From contig CAJKKJ010000072.1 of assembly GCA_905200435.1 (NCBI GenBank), forward strand, positions 1 through 5,571: a stretch of 5,571 nt of DNA, read 5' to 3'. Position 1 is the stretch's first letter. Every line of letters begins with the position of its first letter. Below the pieces are notes generated by a model. The model saw only the letters and a list, made by a program, of their open reading frames with translations, was not told the DNA's origin and searched no databases. The DNA is from an uncultured Bacillota bacterium (GTDB lineage: Bacteria; Bacillota_I; Bacilli_A; RF39; UBA660). Of this stretch, positions 1 through 5,571 are shown in pieces. The translations under genes were made by a program, and so were the position numbers.

Positions 1-878
1 CATCCATAGAATAATGATGACATACTTGTTGCTGTTATTGTATTAAAATTCTTACTGAAATTAGCCTGTATTAAATTGGTAAAATTTTTAAAAAGGTTAC
101 TACAATCAACTGGTGCGAATATTTCAGCATTGCTTACTATGTATAGATTATATAAGGGTTTATTTGTGGTTGTGCTATCTACTGTTTCTTCCACTGTTAA
201 TCCACTATCTACTAGGTATGCATATACTTTCTTTGATCCTGTACTTGTTATATCCCAACATTTTGAACTTTCGTTACATGTACTTGGTACATTACTTATC
301 GTATTATCAAATTTAATGCTTCTTATATATGGCCTATATGTGTCACTCCAAAATTCTGTACTGTTTGCAGCACCATTTTTCATGTATGCTCCATTTATTT
401 GTTTGCTTTCTATCACTAAATTTGCTGATAGTTCCTTTCCTATAAATTCACTATCATTTTCATCGTCTATATCGCCATCCCAATACCAATAAATTGTTAG
501 TGTATCTCTTTTGGTATCTGATGCTCCAAATACTTTTCCATATGTTGCAAATATACTATTTTTGTCATCTTTTTCTAAAAATTTAAAGCCTTTTGGTAAA
601 CTTGTTCTTTCAAAGCTTATATAGTATACTACATCACTATCTGTATTTTCTAGGTTTATTGTTAAATTAAAACTTCCTTTATCATATGGTTTTAGATTTG
701 TGCCTAAATTAATTTCTTTTGTTGATGTTGTTGAACTTGAAACATCAAAAACATAATTACTGGTGTTTCCTTTTATTTCACCTGATAAATTGAATCTAAA
801 ATATGCTACTGTTCCAACACTTGCAAATGAAACACATAAAACTATAGTTAGTATCGCAAAAAACTTTTTTTTATTCAT
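1..878 (-). CDS. BspA-family leucine-rich-repeat surface protein with camelysin/TasA-like N-terminal domain (5' part, runs off left edge)
   Basis: Reading the minus strand from the ATG at 876-878 gives 292 uninterrupted codons to the window edge. Residues 1-27 are a signal peptide (MNKKK, a hydrophobic core, then TVAYF), the pattern seen in SipW-dependent camelysin/TasA-type proteins. Residues about 30-160 look like the matching beta-sandwich (LKPYDKGSFNLTINLEN, YYISFERTSLPKGF). A linker follows with FWSDTYRPYIRSIKF (177-191) and two cysteines (201, 207), then KVYAYLVDSG and LYNLYIVSNAEIFAP (242-256), the usual lead-in to BspA (DUF285) repeats. The last codons, SSLFYG plus TG, match the start of a first repeat (LFxGC), so the repeats lie to the left. 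The protein is probably exported and surface-displayed; adhesion or host contact is a family-level inference. A ribosome site, AAGGA at 888-892, sits 9 nt before the ATG. The gene is closely related to the damaged copy at 4364-5447. Confidence 0.85.
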   Translation of the reverse strand, partial: MNKKKFFAILTIVLCVSFASVGTVAYFRFNLSGEIKGNTSNYVFDVSSSTTSTKEINLGTNLKPYDKGSFNLTINLENTDSDVVYYISFERTSLPKGFKFLEKDDKNSIFATYGKVFGASDTKRDTLTIYWYWDGDIDDENDSEFIGKELSANLVIESKQINGAYMKNGAANSTEFWSDTYRPYIRSIKFDNTISNVPSTCNESSKCWDITSTGSKKVYAYLVDSGLTVEETVDSTTTNKPLYNLYIVSNAEIFAPVDCSNLFKNFTNLIQANFSKNFNTITATSMSSLFYG

Positions 879-906
879 GAATATCTTTCCTTTACTATCA
901 ATATTA

Positions 907-935
907 ATATTATCATATTTTAGTTTAAAATACAA
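907..935 (-). promoter_or_regulatory. Promoter of the BspA-like gene (TTGTAT-17-TAATAT, extended -10)
   Basis: On the minus strand TTGTAT (930-935) is separated by exactly 17 bases from TAATAT (907-912). The -10 is preceded by TG plus one base (TGA, 913-915), an extended -10. It lies 28 bases upstream of the start codon and downstream of the ftsZ terminator, so the gene can be transcribed independently of ftsAZ. The call rests on sequence match only; AT-rich DNA gives chance matches. Confidence 0.55.
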
Positions 936-977
936 TGAGTTTTAAAAACTTCTTGTAAATTTTTTGTTAATTTAATT

Positions 978-1002
978 AAAAAAAGTGATGCTAGATCACT
1001 TT
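978..1002 (-). terminator. Intrinsic terminator of ftsA-ftsZ
   Basis: Immediately after the ftsZ TAG, the minus strand forms an 8-bp perfect stem AAAGTGAT / ATCACTTT with the 5-base loop CTAGC. The stem runs into seven consecutive T. Spacing to the stop codon is zero, typical of compact low-GC genomes. It should end the division transcript before the BspA-like gene. Confidence 0.85.
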
Positions 1003-2046
1003 CTAAAATCCTCTTCTTCTTAAGAATGGAGGCAACTCATCAGAATCATCTGAATCGTCTTTATTGTCTAAATCAACTCTTTTATATAGAGGTTCTGTTT
1101 TCTCGTCAAACCCTGTTGCTATTACAGTAACAATGACTTCATCATTTAAGTTTTCACTTATGATTGCACCAAATATTGTATTTATATCAGTATTTGCGCT
1201 TGTTCTAACAACTTCGGCAGCTTCTTCAACTTCGAATAATGTTAAGCTGTTTCCACCTGTAACATTTATTATTGCATCTGTTGCACCACTTATACTTGTT
1301 TCTAGTAATGGACTAGATACTGCTTGTTTTGCAGCTTCTACTGCTCTATTTTCACCTGTTCCGATACCAATACCTATTAAGGCACTTCCTCTTTTTTCCA
1401 TTACTGCTTTAACATCAGCAAAGTCTAGGTTTATTAATCCTGCTACTGCAATTAAGTCTGATATTGATTGAACACCAGTTCTAAGAACGTTATCTACTTC
1501 TCTAAATGATTCTAGTAATGGTGTTGTTTTATCTATTAGATCTCTTAATTTATCATTTGGTACGACTATTATTGTATCAACGTGTTTTTTTAATTCTTCA
1601 ATACCTGCTAAAGCATTTTCCATTCTTCTTTTACCTTCAAATGAAAATGGTTTTGTTACTATACCAACTGTTAATGCTCCTAAATTTTGGGCAATTTCAG
1701 CAATAACTGGAGCAGCTCCTGTTCCTGTTCCACCACCCATTCCACATGTTATGAAGATCATATCAGCACCTTTTAATGCTTCTTCTATTTCTTCTTTTGA
1801 TTCTAGGGCAGCTTCTTTTCCTATTTCTGGTTTTGATCCTGCACCTAATCCGTGAGTTAATTCTATTCCTAATTGAATTTTTGTTTCGGCTTTTGATTTT
1901 TCTAAAACTTGTTTATCGGTATTTGCGACTATAAAATCAACGCCTTGTAATCCTGATTCTATCATTCTTTGAACAGCATTATTTCCGCCGCCACCGACAC
2001 CTATAACTTTTATTTTTGCTAATTGATCCATTTCTAATCCAAACAT
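1003..2046 (-). CDS. ftsZ: Cell division protein FtsZ
   Basis: A 347-residue tubulin-like GTPase that polymerises into the cytokinetic Z-ring under the membrane. The length and all family landmarks are intact. These are the N-terminal nucleotide-binding glycine loop VGGGGNNAV (17-25), the tubulin signature [10 protein letters not shown] (104-113), and [11 protein letters not shown] (206-216), the T7 loop carrying the two catalytic aspartates (D208, D211) that complete the GTPase site of the next subunit. A short acidic Ser/Asp linker (about 321-337) leads to the C-terminal peptide [11 protein letters not shown], the docking site for FtsA and other partners. The start is fixed by AGGAGG at 2053-2058, six bases upstream; the internal Met6 has no comparable site. 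It is second in the ftsA-ftsZ operon, and an intrinsic terminator follows directly. The short linker (FtsZ linkers vary widely) is the only notable departure. Confidence 0.98.
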   Translation of the reverse strand: MFGLEMDQLAKIKVIGVGGGGNNAVQRMIESGLQGVDFIVANTDKQVLEKSKAETKIQLGIELTHGLGAGSKPEIGKEAALESKEEIEEALKGADMIFITCGMGGGTGTGAAPVIAEIAQNLGALTVGIVTKPFSFEGKRRMENALAGIEELKKHVDTIIVVPNDKLRDLIDKTTPLLESFREVDNVLRTGVQSISDLIAVAGLINLDFADVKAVMEKRGSALIGIGIGTGENRAVEAAKQAVSSPLLETSISGATDAIINVTGGNSLTLFEVEEAAEVVRTSANTDINTIFGAIISENLNDEVIVTVIATGFDEKTEPLYKRVDLDNKDDSDDSDELPPFLRRRGF

Positions 2047-2052
2047 ACTTTT

Positions 2053-2058
2053 CCTCCT
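2053..2058 (-). promoter_or_regulatory. ftsZ ribosome binding site overlapping the ftsA stop codon
   Basis: AGGAGG on the minus strand begins with the last A of the ftsA stop codon TAA (2058-2060) and lies 6 bases before the ftsZ ATG. The overlap suggests translational coupling, in which ribosomes finishing ftsA would keep the ftsZ site open. No separate ftsZ promoter was evident in the 11-base gap; I did not exclude one inside ftsA. Confidence 0.8.
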
Positions 2059-3269
2059 TATTCGTTAGCAAAGAAATTTATTACTTTACTAATCATGGTT
2101 TCATTAGTATTTTTACGAGGTGACGACAAAATAGTTTCGTTTTCACTATCAACCATTGTGCTGTTTTCACCTTTTAATTTTAATTTATTTATATAATATA
2201 CTGTATTACCTATCACAGATGAATATTTGTTATCTGATGCCCCTAATAATTTTACTTTTCCTATACTTGCATTTTCTCCTAGTACTTGTTTTAATAGAAC
2301 ATCAAAATAATTAATATTTACTGTACCTCCTGTAATAATTATATACGAAAATTGTTTATCAGTCAAAGAATATATTTCTTTTTTTACAAAGTTTAGTATT
2401 TCTTCTAATCTTGATTCAACTACTTCACTTACTTCTTTTTGATTTAATTTTATGTTATTTATACTTATTACGTCATTTACACTTGCATATTCTGCTTTGG
2501 CAACTGCGAATTTTTCTTTTACCATTTCGGCTTCTTTTAAATCTAATTTAAAGATATATGATAAATCGTTTGTTACGTTTGATCCGCCCATTTGTAATAT
2601 GGAATTTTTAACAATTATTCCTTTGTTGAATAGAGATACTGTTGTTATGTTATGACCTATATTTACAACTATTCCTATGGAATTGTTGATTTTTTCGTTT
2701 TTGAATGCATATAGATCACCTATTTCGTCTATTGATATATCTTCTACTTCTATTCCCATTTTATCGAATAGATTTATTACTGAATATATATTTTTTTTAG
2801 GCATTGTTATTAATACTGCCCTTACAAATAGATTTTTGCCTTTTTTGCCTTTTGGATCTAAAAGTAGTGTTTCATCATCAACGGCAAAGTCTATTGGAAT
2901 AACTGTTAGCATTTCTTTACCTGGTTCTATGTTACCTTTTACTCCATTTTGTAAAACTTTTACAATGTCTGCTCCTGTTACAACTTTTTCAATGCTTACT
3001 TTTCCTCTTATGACATTGAAGTCTGAAAAATATGATGGAACATTTACTATAACTTTATTTATTCTTATTCCCAAATCATTTTCTAATTCGCCTATTGCTT
3101 TAGACACTGATGCTAGTGCTAGGTCAAAATCGACTATGACGCCTTTTCTTATTCCTGTGCTTTTTACTGTAGAGGATGCTAGTAAGTTTAATTTACCGTT
3201 ATATAACTCACATGTTAGTGCTTTTACTGTGTCACTTCCGAGATCAATACTTGTGTAAATATGCCTCAT
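2058..3269 (-). CDS. ftsA: Cell division protein FtsA (actin-like membrane tether for FtsZ)
   Basis: Actin-fold ATP-binding protein of 403 residues (a usual FtsA length) that anchors FtsZ filaments to the membrane. Visible motifs are phosphate-1 [11 protein letters not shown] (8-18), the FtsA-specific 1C region (about 80-160), phosphate-2 [11 protein letters not shown] (201-211), [10 protein letters not shown] (228-237) and the adenosine motif IITGGTVNI (311-319). A poorly conserved tail rich in Ser/Asn/Lys ends in ISKVINFF (about 393-400), an amphipathic membrane-targeting helix. In phosphate-2 the usual aspartate is Asn and the glycine-rich turn is altered. The start chosen is ATG at 3267-3269 because it gives the family-typical beginning [11 protein letters not shown] and has a strong ribosome site upstream. 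An in-frame GTG at 3279-3281 lies so close to that site (no spacer) that it is unlikely to be used. It is co-transcribed with ftsZ from its own promoter. Confidence 0.95.
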   Translation of the reverse strand: MRHIYTSIDLGSDTVKALTCELYNGKLNLLASSTVKSTGIRKGVIVDFDLALASVSKAIGELENDLGIRINKVIVNVPSYFSDFNVIRGKVSIEKVVTGADIVKVLQNGVKGNIEPGKEMLTVIPIDFAVDDETLLLDPKGKKGKNLFVRAVLITMPKKNIYSVINLFDKMGIEVEDISIDEIGDLYAFKNEKINNSIGIVVNIGHNITTVSLFNKGIIVKNSILQMGGSNVTNDLSYIFKLDLKEAEMVKEKFAVAKAEYASVNDVISINNIKLNQKEVSEVVESRLEEILNFVKKEIYSLTDKQFSYIIITGGTVNINYFDVLLKQVLGENASIGKVKLLGASDNKYSSVIGNTVYYINKLKLKGENSTMVDSENETILSSPRKNTNETMISKVINFFANE

Positions 3270-3280
3270 ATACCTAACCA

Positions 3281-3288
3281 CTCCTCCT
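3281..3288 (-). promoter_or_regulatory. ftsA ribosome binding site (decides the start codon)
   Basis: AGGAGGAG on the minus strand lies 11-13 bases before the ATG at 3269, depending on pairing register, but directly abuts and overlaps the in-frame GTG at 3281. The spacing is slightly long for the ATG and impossible for the GTG, so it supports the shorter, 403-residue FtsA. Confidence 0.7.
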
Positions 3289-3298
3289 ACTATTTATA

Positions 3299-3327
3299 AT
3301 TATACAATATTTTTTTTTAAATGGGAA
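3299..3327 (-). promoter_or_regulatory. Promoter of the ftsA-ftsZ operon (TTCCCA-17-TATAAT)
   Basis: A perfect TATAAT (3299-3304) is preceded at exactly 17 bases by TTCCCA (3322-3327, 4 of 6 to the -35 consensus). Nine consecutive A (3310-3318) fill much of the spacer. It sits between the terminator of the upstream small gene and the ftsA ribosome site, so ftsAZ appears to be an independent transcription unit. Confidence 0.65.
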
Positions 3328-3346
3328 GTAATTTTATAAAAATATT

Positions 3347-3368
3347 AAAAAAAGTACATTTGTACTTT
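3347..3368 (-). terminator. Intrinsic terminator of the small membrane-protein gene
   Basis: On the minus strand a 7-bp perfect stem AAAGTAC / GTACTTT with the 4-base loop AAAT is followed by a run of seven T counted from the stem's end. The stem overlaps the stop codon of the upstream gene (3367-3369). It has only two G/C pairs, so it may be leaky and let some transcription reach ftsA. Confidence 0.65.
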
Positions 3369-3687
3369 AGTGATTGCATATTAGTTTTGGTTTACATGTT
3401 AAGTTTTTTTCTTTTATTGAAACATTTAATATACTGTTTTCTAGTGAACAGTTATTTTTTTTGAATTCTGATATATCTAAATTATATATTCCTTCTATAT
3501 CTTTTAAATTTAGTTCAAAATCTCCTTCTATACTTAAATCTGTATAAATTGTATTACAATATTCGATCATTGTATTTTCTAATTTTTCTTCTTCTTTTTT
3601 TGTTTTATTATTATTGTTTAGTGATAGTGCGACTAGTATTATTATTACTCCTAAACATGTTAATATGTATGCGTATACTTTGTTCAT
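3367..3687 (-). CDS. Small single-span membrane protein with an extracytoplasmic-type cysteine-containing domain, unknown function
   Basis: A 106-residue protein that I do not recognise. Residues 5-23 form one hydrophobic segment (VYAYILTCLGVIIILVALS), followed by a polar Asn/Lys/Glu stretch (24-37). The soluble part of about 70 residues has four cysteines (44, 80, 98, 104), enough for two disulfides if it lies outside the membrane. Topology is uncertain because positive charges flank both sides of the span. It is very likely a real gene: GGAGGA at 3693-3698 sits 5 bases before the ATG, a good extended -10 promoter lies upstream, and a terminator overlaps the stop codon. It lies just upstream of ftsA on the same strand, but the terminator and the separate ftsA promoter argue against obligatory co-transcription. 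A role in division or envelope biology is only a positional guess. Confidence 0.8.
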   Translation of the reverse strand: MNKVYAYILTCLGVIIILVALSLNNNNKTKKEEEKLENTMIEYCNTIYTDLSIEGDFELNLKDIEGIYNLDISEFKKNNCSLENSILNVSIKEKNLTCKPKLICNH

Positions 3688-3709
3688 TTGTTTCCTCCAA
3701 GTTAGTTAA

Positions 3710-3738
3710 ATTGTATCATATTATTTTGCTTTATTCAA
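3710..3738 (-). promoter_or_regulatory. Promoter of the small membrane-protein gene (TTGAAT-17-TACAAT, extended -10)
   Basis: On the minus strand TTGAAT (3733-3738) and TACAAT (3710-3715) are separated by exactly 17 bases, and TGA (3716-3718) supplies an extended -10. It is the best promoter match in the window and has the same design as the one at 907-935. The element fills most of the 62-base gap to the divergent gene at 3750. Confidence 0.7.
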
Positions 3739-3749
3739 TATTATTTATT

Positions 3750-4346
3750 ATGAGAAAGTTTATTTTTGTTCTTGTTATTTTGTTTTCTTTTGTTTATTTT
3801 ATAAGAGCTTCTGAAAAACATAATTATAAGATTGATGTTGATTATCCTGTTACTGAGTATAAAAAATTGAATAAATTTATTGATAAAAAAATTAATTATT
3901 TTGAAAAATTGTTTCTTTCTGAGATAAAAGATAATGATGTTATTATTTGGGATTATTATACTTTGTTTATTAATTATAAGAATTATTCTTATAAAAATAT
4001 TTTATCTTATGTATTTTTTGTTGAATATTTTGTTGGTGGCGCTCATCCTAATCATGCTATTTTTACTGTTAATTATGATACCCAAAAAAATATATTTATT
4101 GATGTTAATAGTATTCAGAATATCGATGCAATTTCTGTGTATGCTAGAAATAATTTGATTAGGGATAATAGAATTGTTGATACTGGTATGCTTTTAGAGG
4201 GTACTAAACCTACTAAGGATAATTTTAAAAATTTTGTTTTTACTGAAGATGGTTATATTTTTTATTTTGAGAGATATCAAGTTGCACCTTATTCTTCTGG
4301 TGATATTTCTTTACTTATACCTTATGATATTGAAAAAGGAAAGTGA
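3750..4346 (+). CDS. Secreted or membrane-anchored DUF4163/DUF3298 domain protein (RsiV/PdaC-type ectodomain)
   Basis: A 198-residue protein. Residues 1-20 (MRKFIFVLVI and a hydrophobic core) form a signal peptide or single anchor. The rest fits the tandem DUF4163-DUF3298 fold. YKIDVDYPVTEYKKLNKFI (26-44) is the usual opening strand and helix; VEYFVGGAHPNH (91-102) carries the family-diagnostic GGAH; NFKNFVFTEDGYIFYFERY (158-176) and QVAPYSSGDISLLIPY (177-192) are the classic C-terminal block. Known members include RsiV, whose ectodomain binds lysozyme in Bacillus subtilis, and the N-terminal part of the deacetylase PdaC. No sigma-factor-binding segment or deacetylase domain is present, so function is open. 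The frame stays open for 67 codons upstream, but that part overlaps the oppositely oriented 3367-3687 gene; the ATG at 3750 begins a normal signal sequence. No Shine-Dalgarno sequence is visible. It ends at TGA within a terminator hairpin. Confidence 0.85.
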   Translation: MRKFIFVLVILFSFVYFIRASEKHNYKIDVDYPVTEYKKLNKFIDKKINYFEKLFLSEIKDNDVIIWDYYTLFINYKNYSYKNILSYVFFVEYFVGGAHPNHAIFTVNYDTQKNIFIDVNSIQNIDAISVYARNNLIRDNRIVDTGMLLEGTKPTKDNFKNFVFTEDGYIFYFERYQVAPYSSGDISLLIPYDIEKGK

Positions 4347-4363
4347 CTAACTTTCCATTTTTT
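4338..4363. terminator. Bidirectional intrinsic terminator between convergent genes
   Basis: GGAAAGT / ACTTTCC forms a 7-bp perfect stem around the 5-base loop GACTA. Six T follow on the plus strand (4358-4363), and five T follow on the minus strand (complement of 4333-4337). The stem covers the last codons of the plus-strand DUF3298 gene, and the structure abuts the stop codon of the minus-strand BspA copy, so one element can end transcription from both sides. Confidence 0.85.
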
Positions 4364-4573
4364 CTATATTTGTTTTAAAGTTATTTTGTATAGGTAACCG
4401 ATATTTACTGTTCCTCTCATTGCTTCTGCTATGGCTTGAGTATCAGTAGTATAACCAAGTATTACATATGCGTCTGGATCAGTTAGAGCACCAGAAAACA
4501 TATAAGAATATGTGCAATCACTATTTAATATATTAATTTCTACCCGAATCTTTTCACATCCCTCAAACATATG

Positions 4574-4963
4574 TGCAACATCTGTTACATTACTTGTATT
4601 AAAACTACTTAAATATAGATTTGTTAGCAAAGAACATCCTTCAAACATACTTTCCATCATATATACCTTTGATGTATTAAAACTATTTAAATCTAAAATC
4701 GTTAATGATGAACAAGAATAAAACATATTCCTCATATCTGCTACTTTTGAGGTATTAAAATTACTTAATTCAATGCTTTCGATTTTTGAACATCCTAAAA
4801 ATAAGTTTTGCATAAATAATACTTTTGATGTGTTGAAACTATTTAAATTTAAATCACTTAAATTAGTACAACTCTTAAACATTCCACGCATATTAGTCTT
4901 TTTTTTGGTATTAAAGCCACTTAAATCTAATTTTTCTATTTTATTACATCTATAAAACATTCC
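4574..4963 (-). repeat. Five tandem 78-bp BspA (DUF285) leucine-rich repeats
   Basis: Five in-register units of 26 residues follow the pattern xMFxxCxxLxxLxLxxFNTSKVxxMx, for example NMFYSCSSLTILDLNSFNT. The diverged sixth start, HMFEGC, follows. At DNA level the conserved TGTATTAA-like block recurs every 78 bases (near 4593, 4671, 4749, 4827 and 4905 in window coordinates). Units have diverged at variable positions, while Phe, Cys, Leu and FNT are kept. Such arrays form the solenoid binding surface in BspA-like proteins and are substrates for unequal recombination. Confidence 0.9.
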
Positions 4964-5206
4964 TTCATTTGAATTCAAATCACTACCACAAAATACTTCT
5001 GTTAATGACGTATTAAAATTATCATTAAAATCTATTGAAACCAGATTTGTTGTATATTTACTATTTATAGTTGCTCCTAGCGAAAATATCATTGAACAAT
5101 CTTTTGGCGCAAATATTGGTGCATCACTTACAATATATAAATTGTATAATATCTTAGTAGAATCTGTACTATCTTTAAGTCCACTATCCATTAAATATGC
5201 ATATAC

Positions 5207-5213
5207 TTTTTTT
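5207..5213 (-). other. A7 homopolymer at the frameshift in the BspA copy
   Basis: On the minus strand AAG is followed by seven A and then GTATATGC. With seven A the frame reads K-K-K-S-I-C and reaches a stop at 5184-5186. With six A it would read K-K-K-V-Y-A-Y-L and continue through all repeats. The paralogue at 1-878 has AAAGAAAGTATATGC here and stays in frame, placing the disruption at this tract. Confidence 0.8.
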
Positions 5214-5439
5214 CTTTTGACTAGGACTGTTTGACACATCCCAGCATAAATCAGAATCACCTGTACAATTTTCTGGTTTATTACTTAAATCATTTCCAAA
5301 TGTTATTGTTCTTATGTATGGTTTATATGTATTATTCCAAAACTCTGTACCACTATAACCATTTTTCATCATCGCATATTCACTTATTTGAACCGCACTT
5401 ACCTTTATATTTGCACTAAATTCTTTATTTATATACTTA

Positions 5440-5571
5440 TTATCCTCTTATAAATTTACCTAAATAACCTAATGACTTATTTAATACATTTTTAAAATAA
5501 GTTCTATTAATTTCAATGTTTACAATTAATTCTCCATTTACTTTTAATACAATATCTGTTGTCATATGATA
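5440..5571 (-). pseudogene. 3' fragment of an open frame resembling a PD-(D/E)XK nuclease / Rpn-type transposase-associated protein (runs off right edge)
   Basis: From the window edge the minus strand reads 43 open codons, including an ATG at 5563-5565, ending at tandem TAA TAA (5437-5442). The peptide contains DIVLKVNGELIVNIEINR, then YFKNVLNKSLGYLGKF. The spacing of an Asp-Ile strand, a Gly turn and an IExN/Q-R strand, then a helix with Asn and Tyr-Leu, resembles the catalytic core (D...ExQ) of the PDDEXK_2/Rpn family common in AT-rich gut Firmicutes. This is motif resemblance by eye, not a search result. It does not resemble the camelysin domain expected upstream of the BspA copy, and it stops soon after the putative core, where that family usually continues much further. 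It is probably a gene interrupted by the rearrangement that left the headless BspA copy next to it. An unrelated C-terminus remains possible. Confidence 0.4.

Larger units (their letters stand above)
4364..5447 (-). pseudogene. Truncated and frameshifted BspA-family leucine-rich-repeat protein, paralogue of the gene at 1-878
   Basis: Homology begins near 5447 with EDNKYINKEFSANIK, which aligns with residues around 141-155 of the copy at 1-878. It continues through GTEFWNNTYKPYIRTITF and LCWDVSNS in one frame. At an A7 run (5207-5213) the homology moves to another frame (KKVYAYLMDSG, LYNLYIVSDAPIFAP), leading to five 26-residue repeats and a short tail ending LYKITLKQI at a TAG. In the upstream frame translation would stop at 5184-5186. 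The signal peptide and most of the camelysin-like domain are missing, and an in-frame TAA at 5448-5450 precedes the homologous part. The apparent ATG at 5258-5260 starts in the wrong frame and has no paralogue match before KKVYAY. No sortase motif is seen at the C-terminus. Together these indicate a pseudogene or silent copy; a single-base sequencing error could explain the frameshift but not the lost 5' end. Confidence 0.8.

Noticed and set aside
76..945. Plus-strand open frames opposite the minus-strand BspA gene
   Set aside because: They are antisense to a 292-codon frame with a signal peptide, family motifs, ribosome site and promoter; their products are low-complexity Leu/Ser/Tyr-rich sequences.
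2677..3258. 193-codon plus-strand open frame opposite ftsA
   Set aside because: It is a shadow of ftsA on the other strand. The product is Ser/Thr/Phe-rich without recognisable motifs.
3652..3660. Lipoprotein lipobox around Cys11 of the small membrane protein
   Set aside because: The residues before the cysteine (ILT) do not match a lipobox, and the hydrophobic stretch continues after the cysteine rather than preceding it.
3549..3749. Upstream extension of the DUF3298 protein by 67 codons
   Set aside because: It overlaps the oppositely oriented small gene and reads as artefactual Leu/Tyr repeats; the normal signal sequence begins at the ATG at 3750.
4344..4346. TGA read as tryptophan (Mycoplasma-type genetic code)
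   Set aside because: All recognisable tryptophans use TGG, no gene contains an in-frame TGA, and this TGA sits inside a terminator hairpin, consistent with a real stop.
4574..4963. CRISPR-like or intergenic satellite repeats
   Set aside because: The 78-base period is a multiple of three, in frame, and encodes conserved BspA leucine-rich repeats; there are no identical repeats with unique spacers.
5207..5213. Programmed -1 ribosomal frameshift site in the BspA copy
   Set aside because: Restoring the frame needs a +1 (or -2) change, not -1, and no stimulatory structure is evident. The 5' truncation also argues against a functional recoding signal.

Overview
The window is strongly AT-rich and uses ordinary bacterial signals: AGGAGG ribosome binding sites, sigma-A-type promoters and hairpin-plus-T-tract terminators. 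The genes look like those of a low-GC Bacillota/Mycoplasmatota-type bacterium, and BspA-like proteins with a camelysin-type front end suggest a host-associated (for example gut) member of the Bacilli. That placement is inference. Tryptophan is encoded by TGG, no gene contains an in-frame TGA, and one gene ends at TGA directly inside a terminator hairpin, so the standard bacterial code fits.

Layout. (1) 1-878, minus: the first 292 codons of a secreted BspA-family leucine-rich-repeat surface protein running off the left edge, with its own promoter at 907-935. (2) 978-3327, minus: a self-contained division unit of promoter, ftsA, ftsZ and terminator. ftsA and ftsZ are 11 bp apart and the ftsZ ribosome binding site overlaps the ftsA stop codon. 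(3) 3347-3738, minus: a 106-residue membrane-anchored, cysteine-containing protein of unknown function with its own promoter and terminator. (4) 3750-4346, plus: a secreted or membrane-anchored DUF4163/DUF3298 protein (the fold of the RsiV ectodomain and the PdaC N-terminal region). It converges on region 5 across a shared bidirectional terminator. (5) 4364-5447, minus: a second BspA-like copy, clearly paralogous to region 1. It has lost its start and signal peptide and is frameshifted at an A7 run, so it is annotated as a pseudogene or silent copy. (6) 5440-5571, minus: the 3' end of a different reading frame that resembles a PD-(D/E)XK nuclease/transposase-type protein, joined directly to the headless BspA copy.

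How it fits together. FtsA tethers the FtsZ ring to the membrane through its C-terminal amphipathic helix and binds the FtsZ C-terminal peptide; both elements are visible. The remaining genes are cell-surface or envelope proteins with separate transcription signals and need not be functionally linked to division. I see no wholly new system. The most interesting part is the right end, where a damaged BspA paralogue abuts a foreign gene fragment, which raises the question of decay versus a silent recombination donor or phase-variable locus. There is no gene-free stretch longer than about 125 bases, and I see no RNA genes, CRISPR array or complete insertion sequence.
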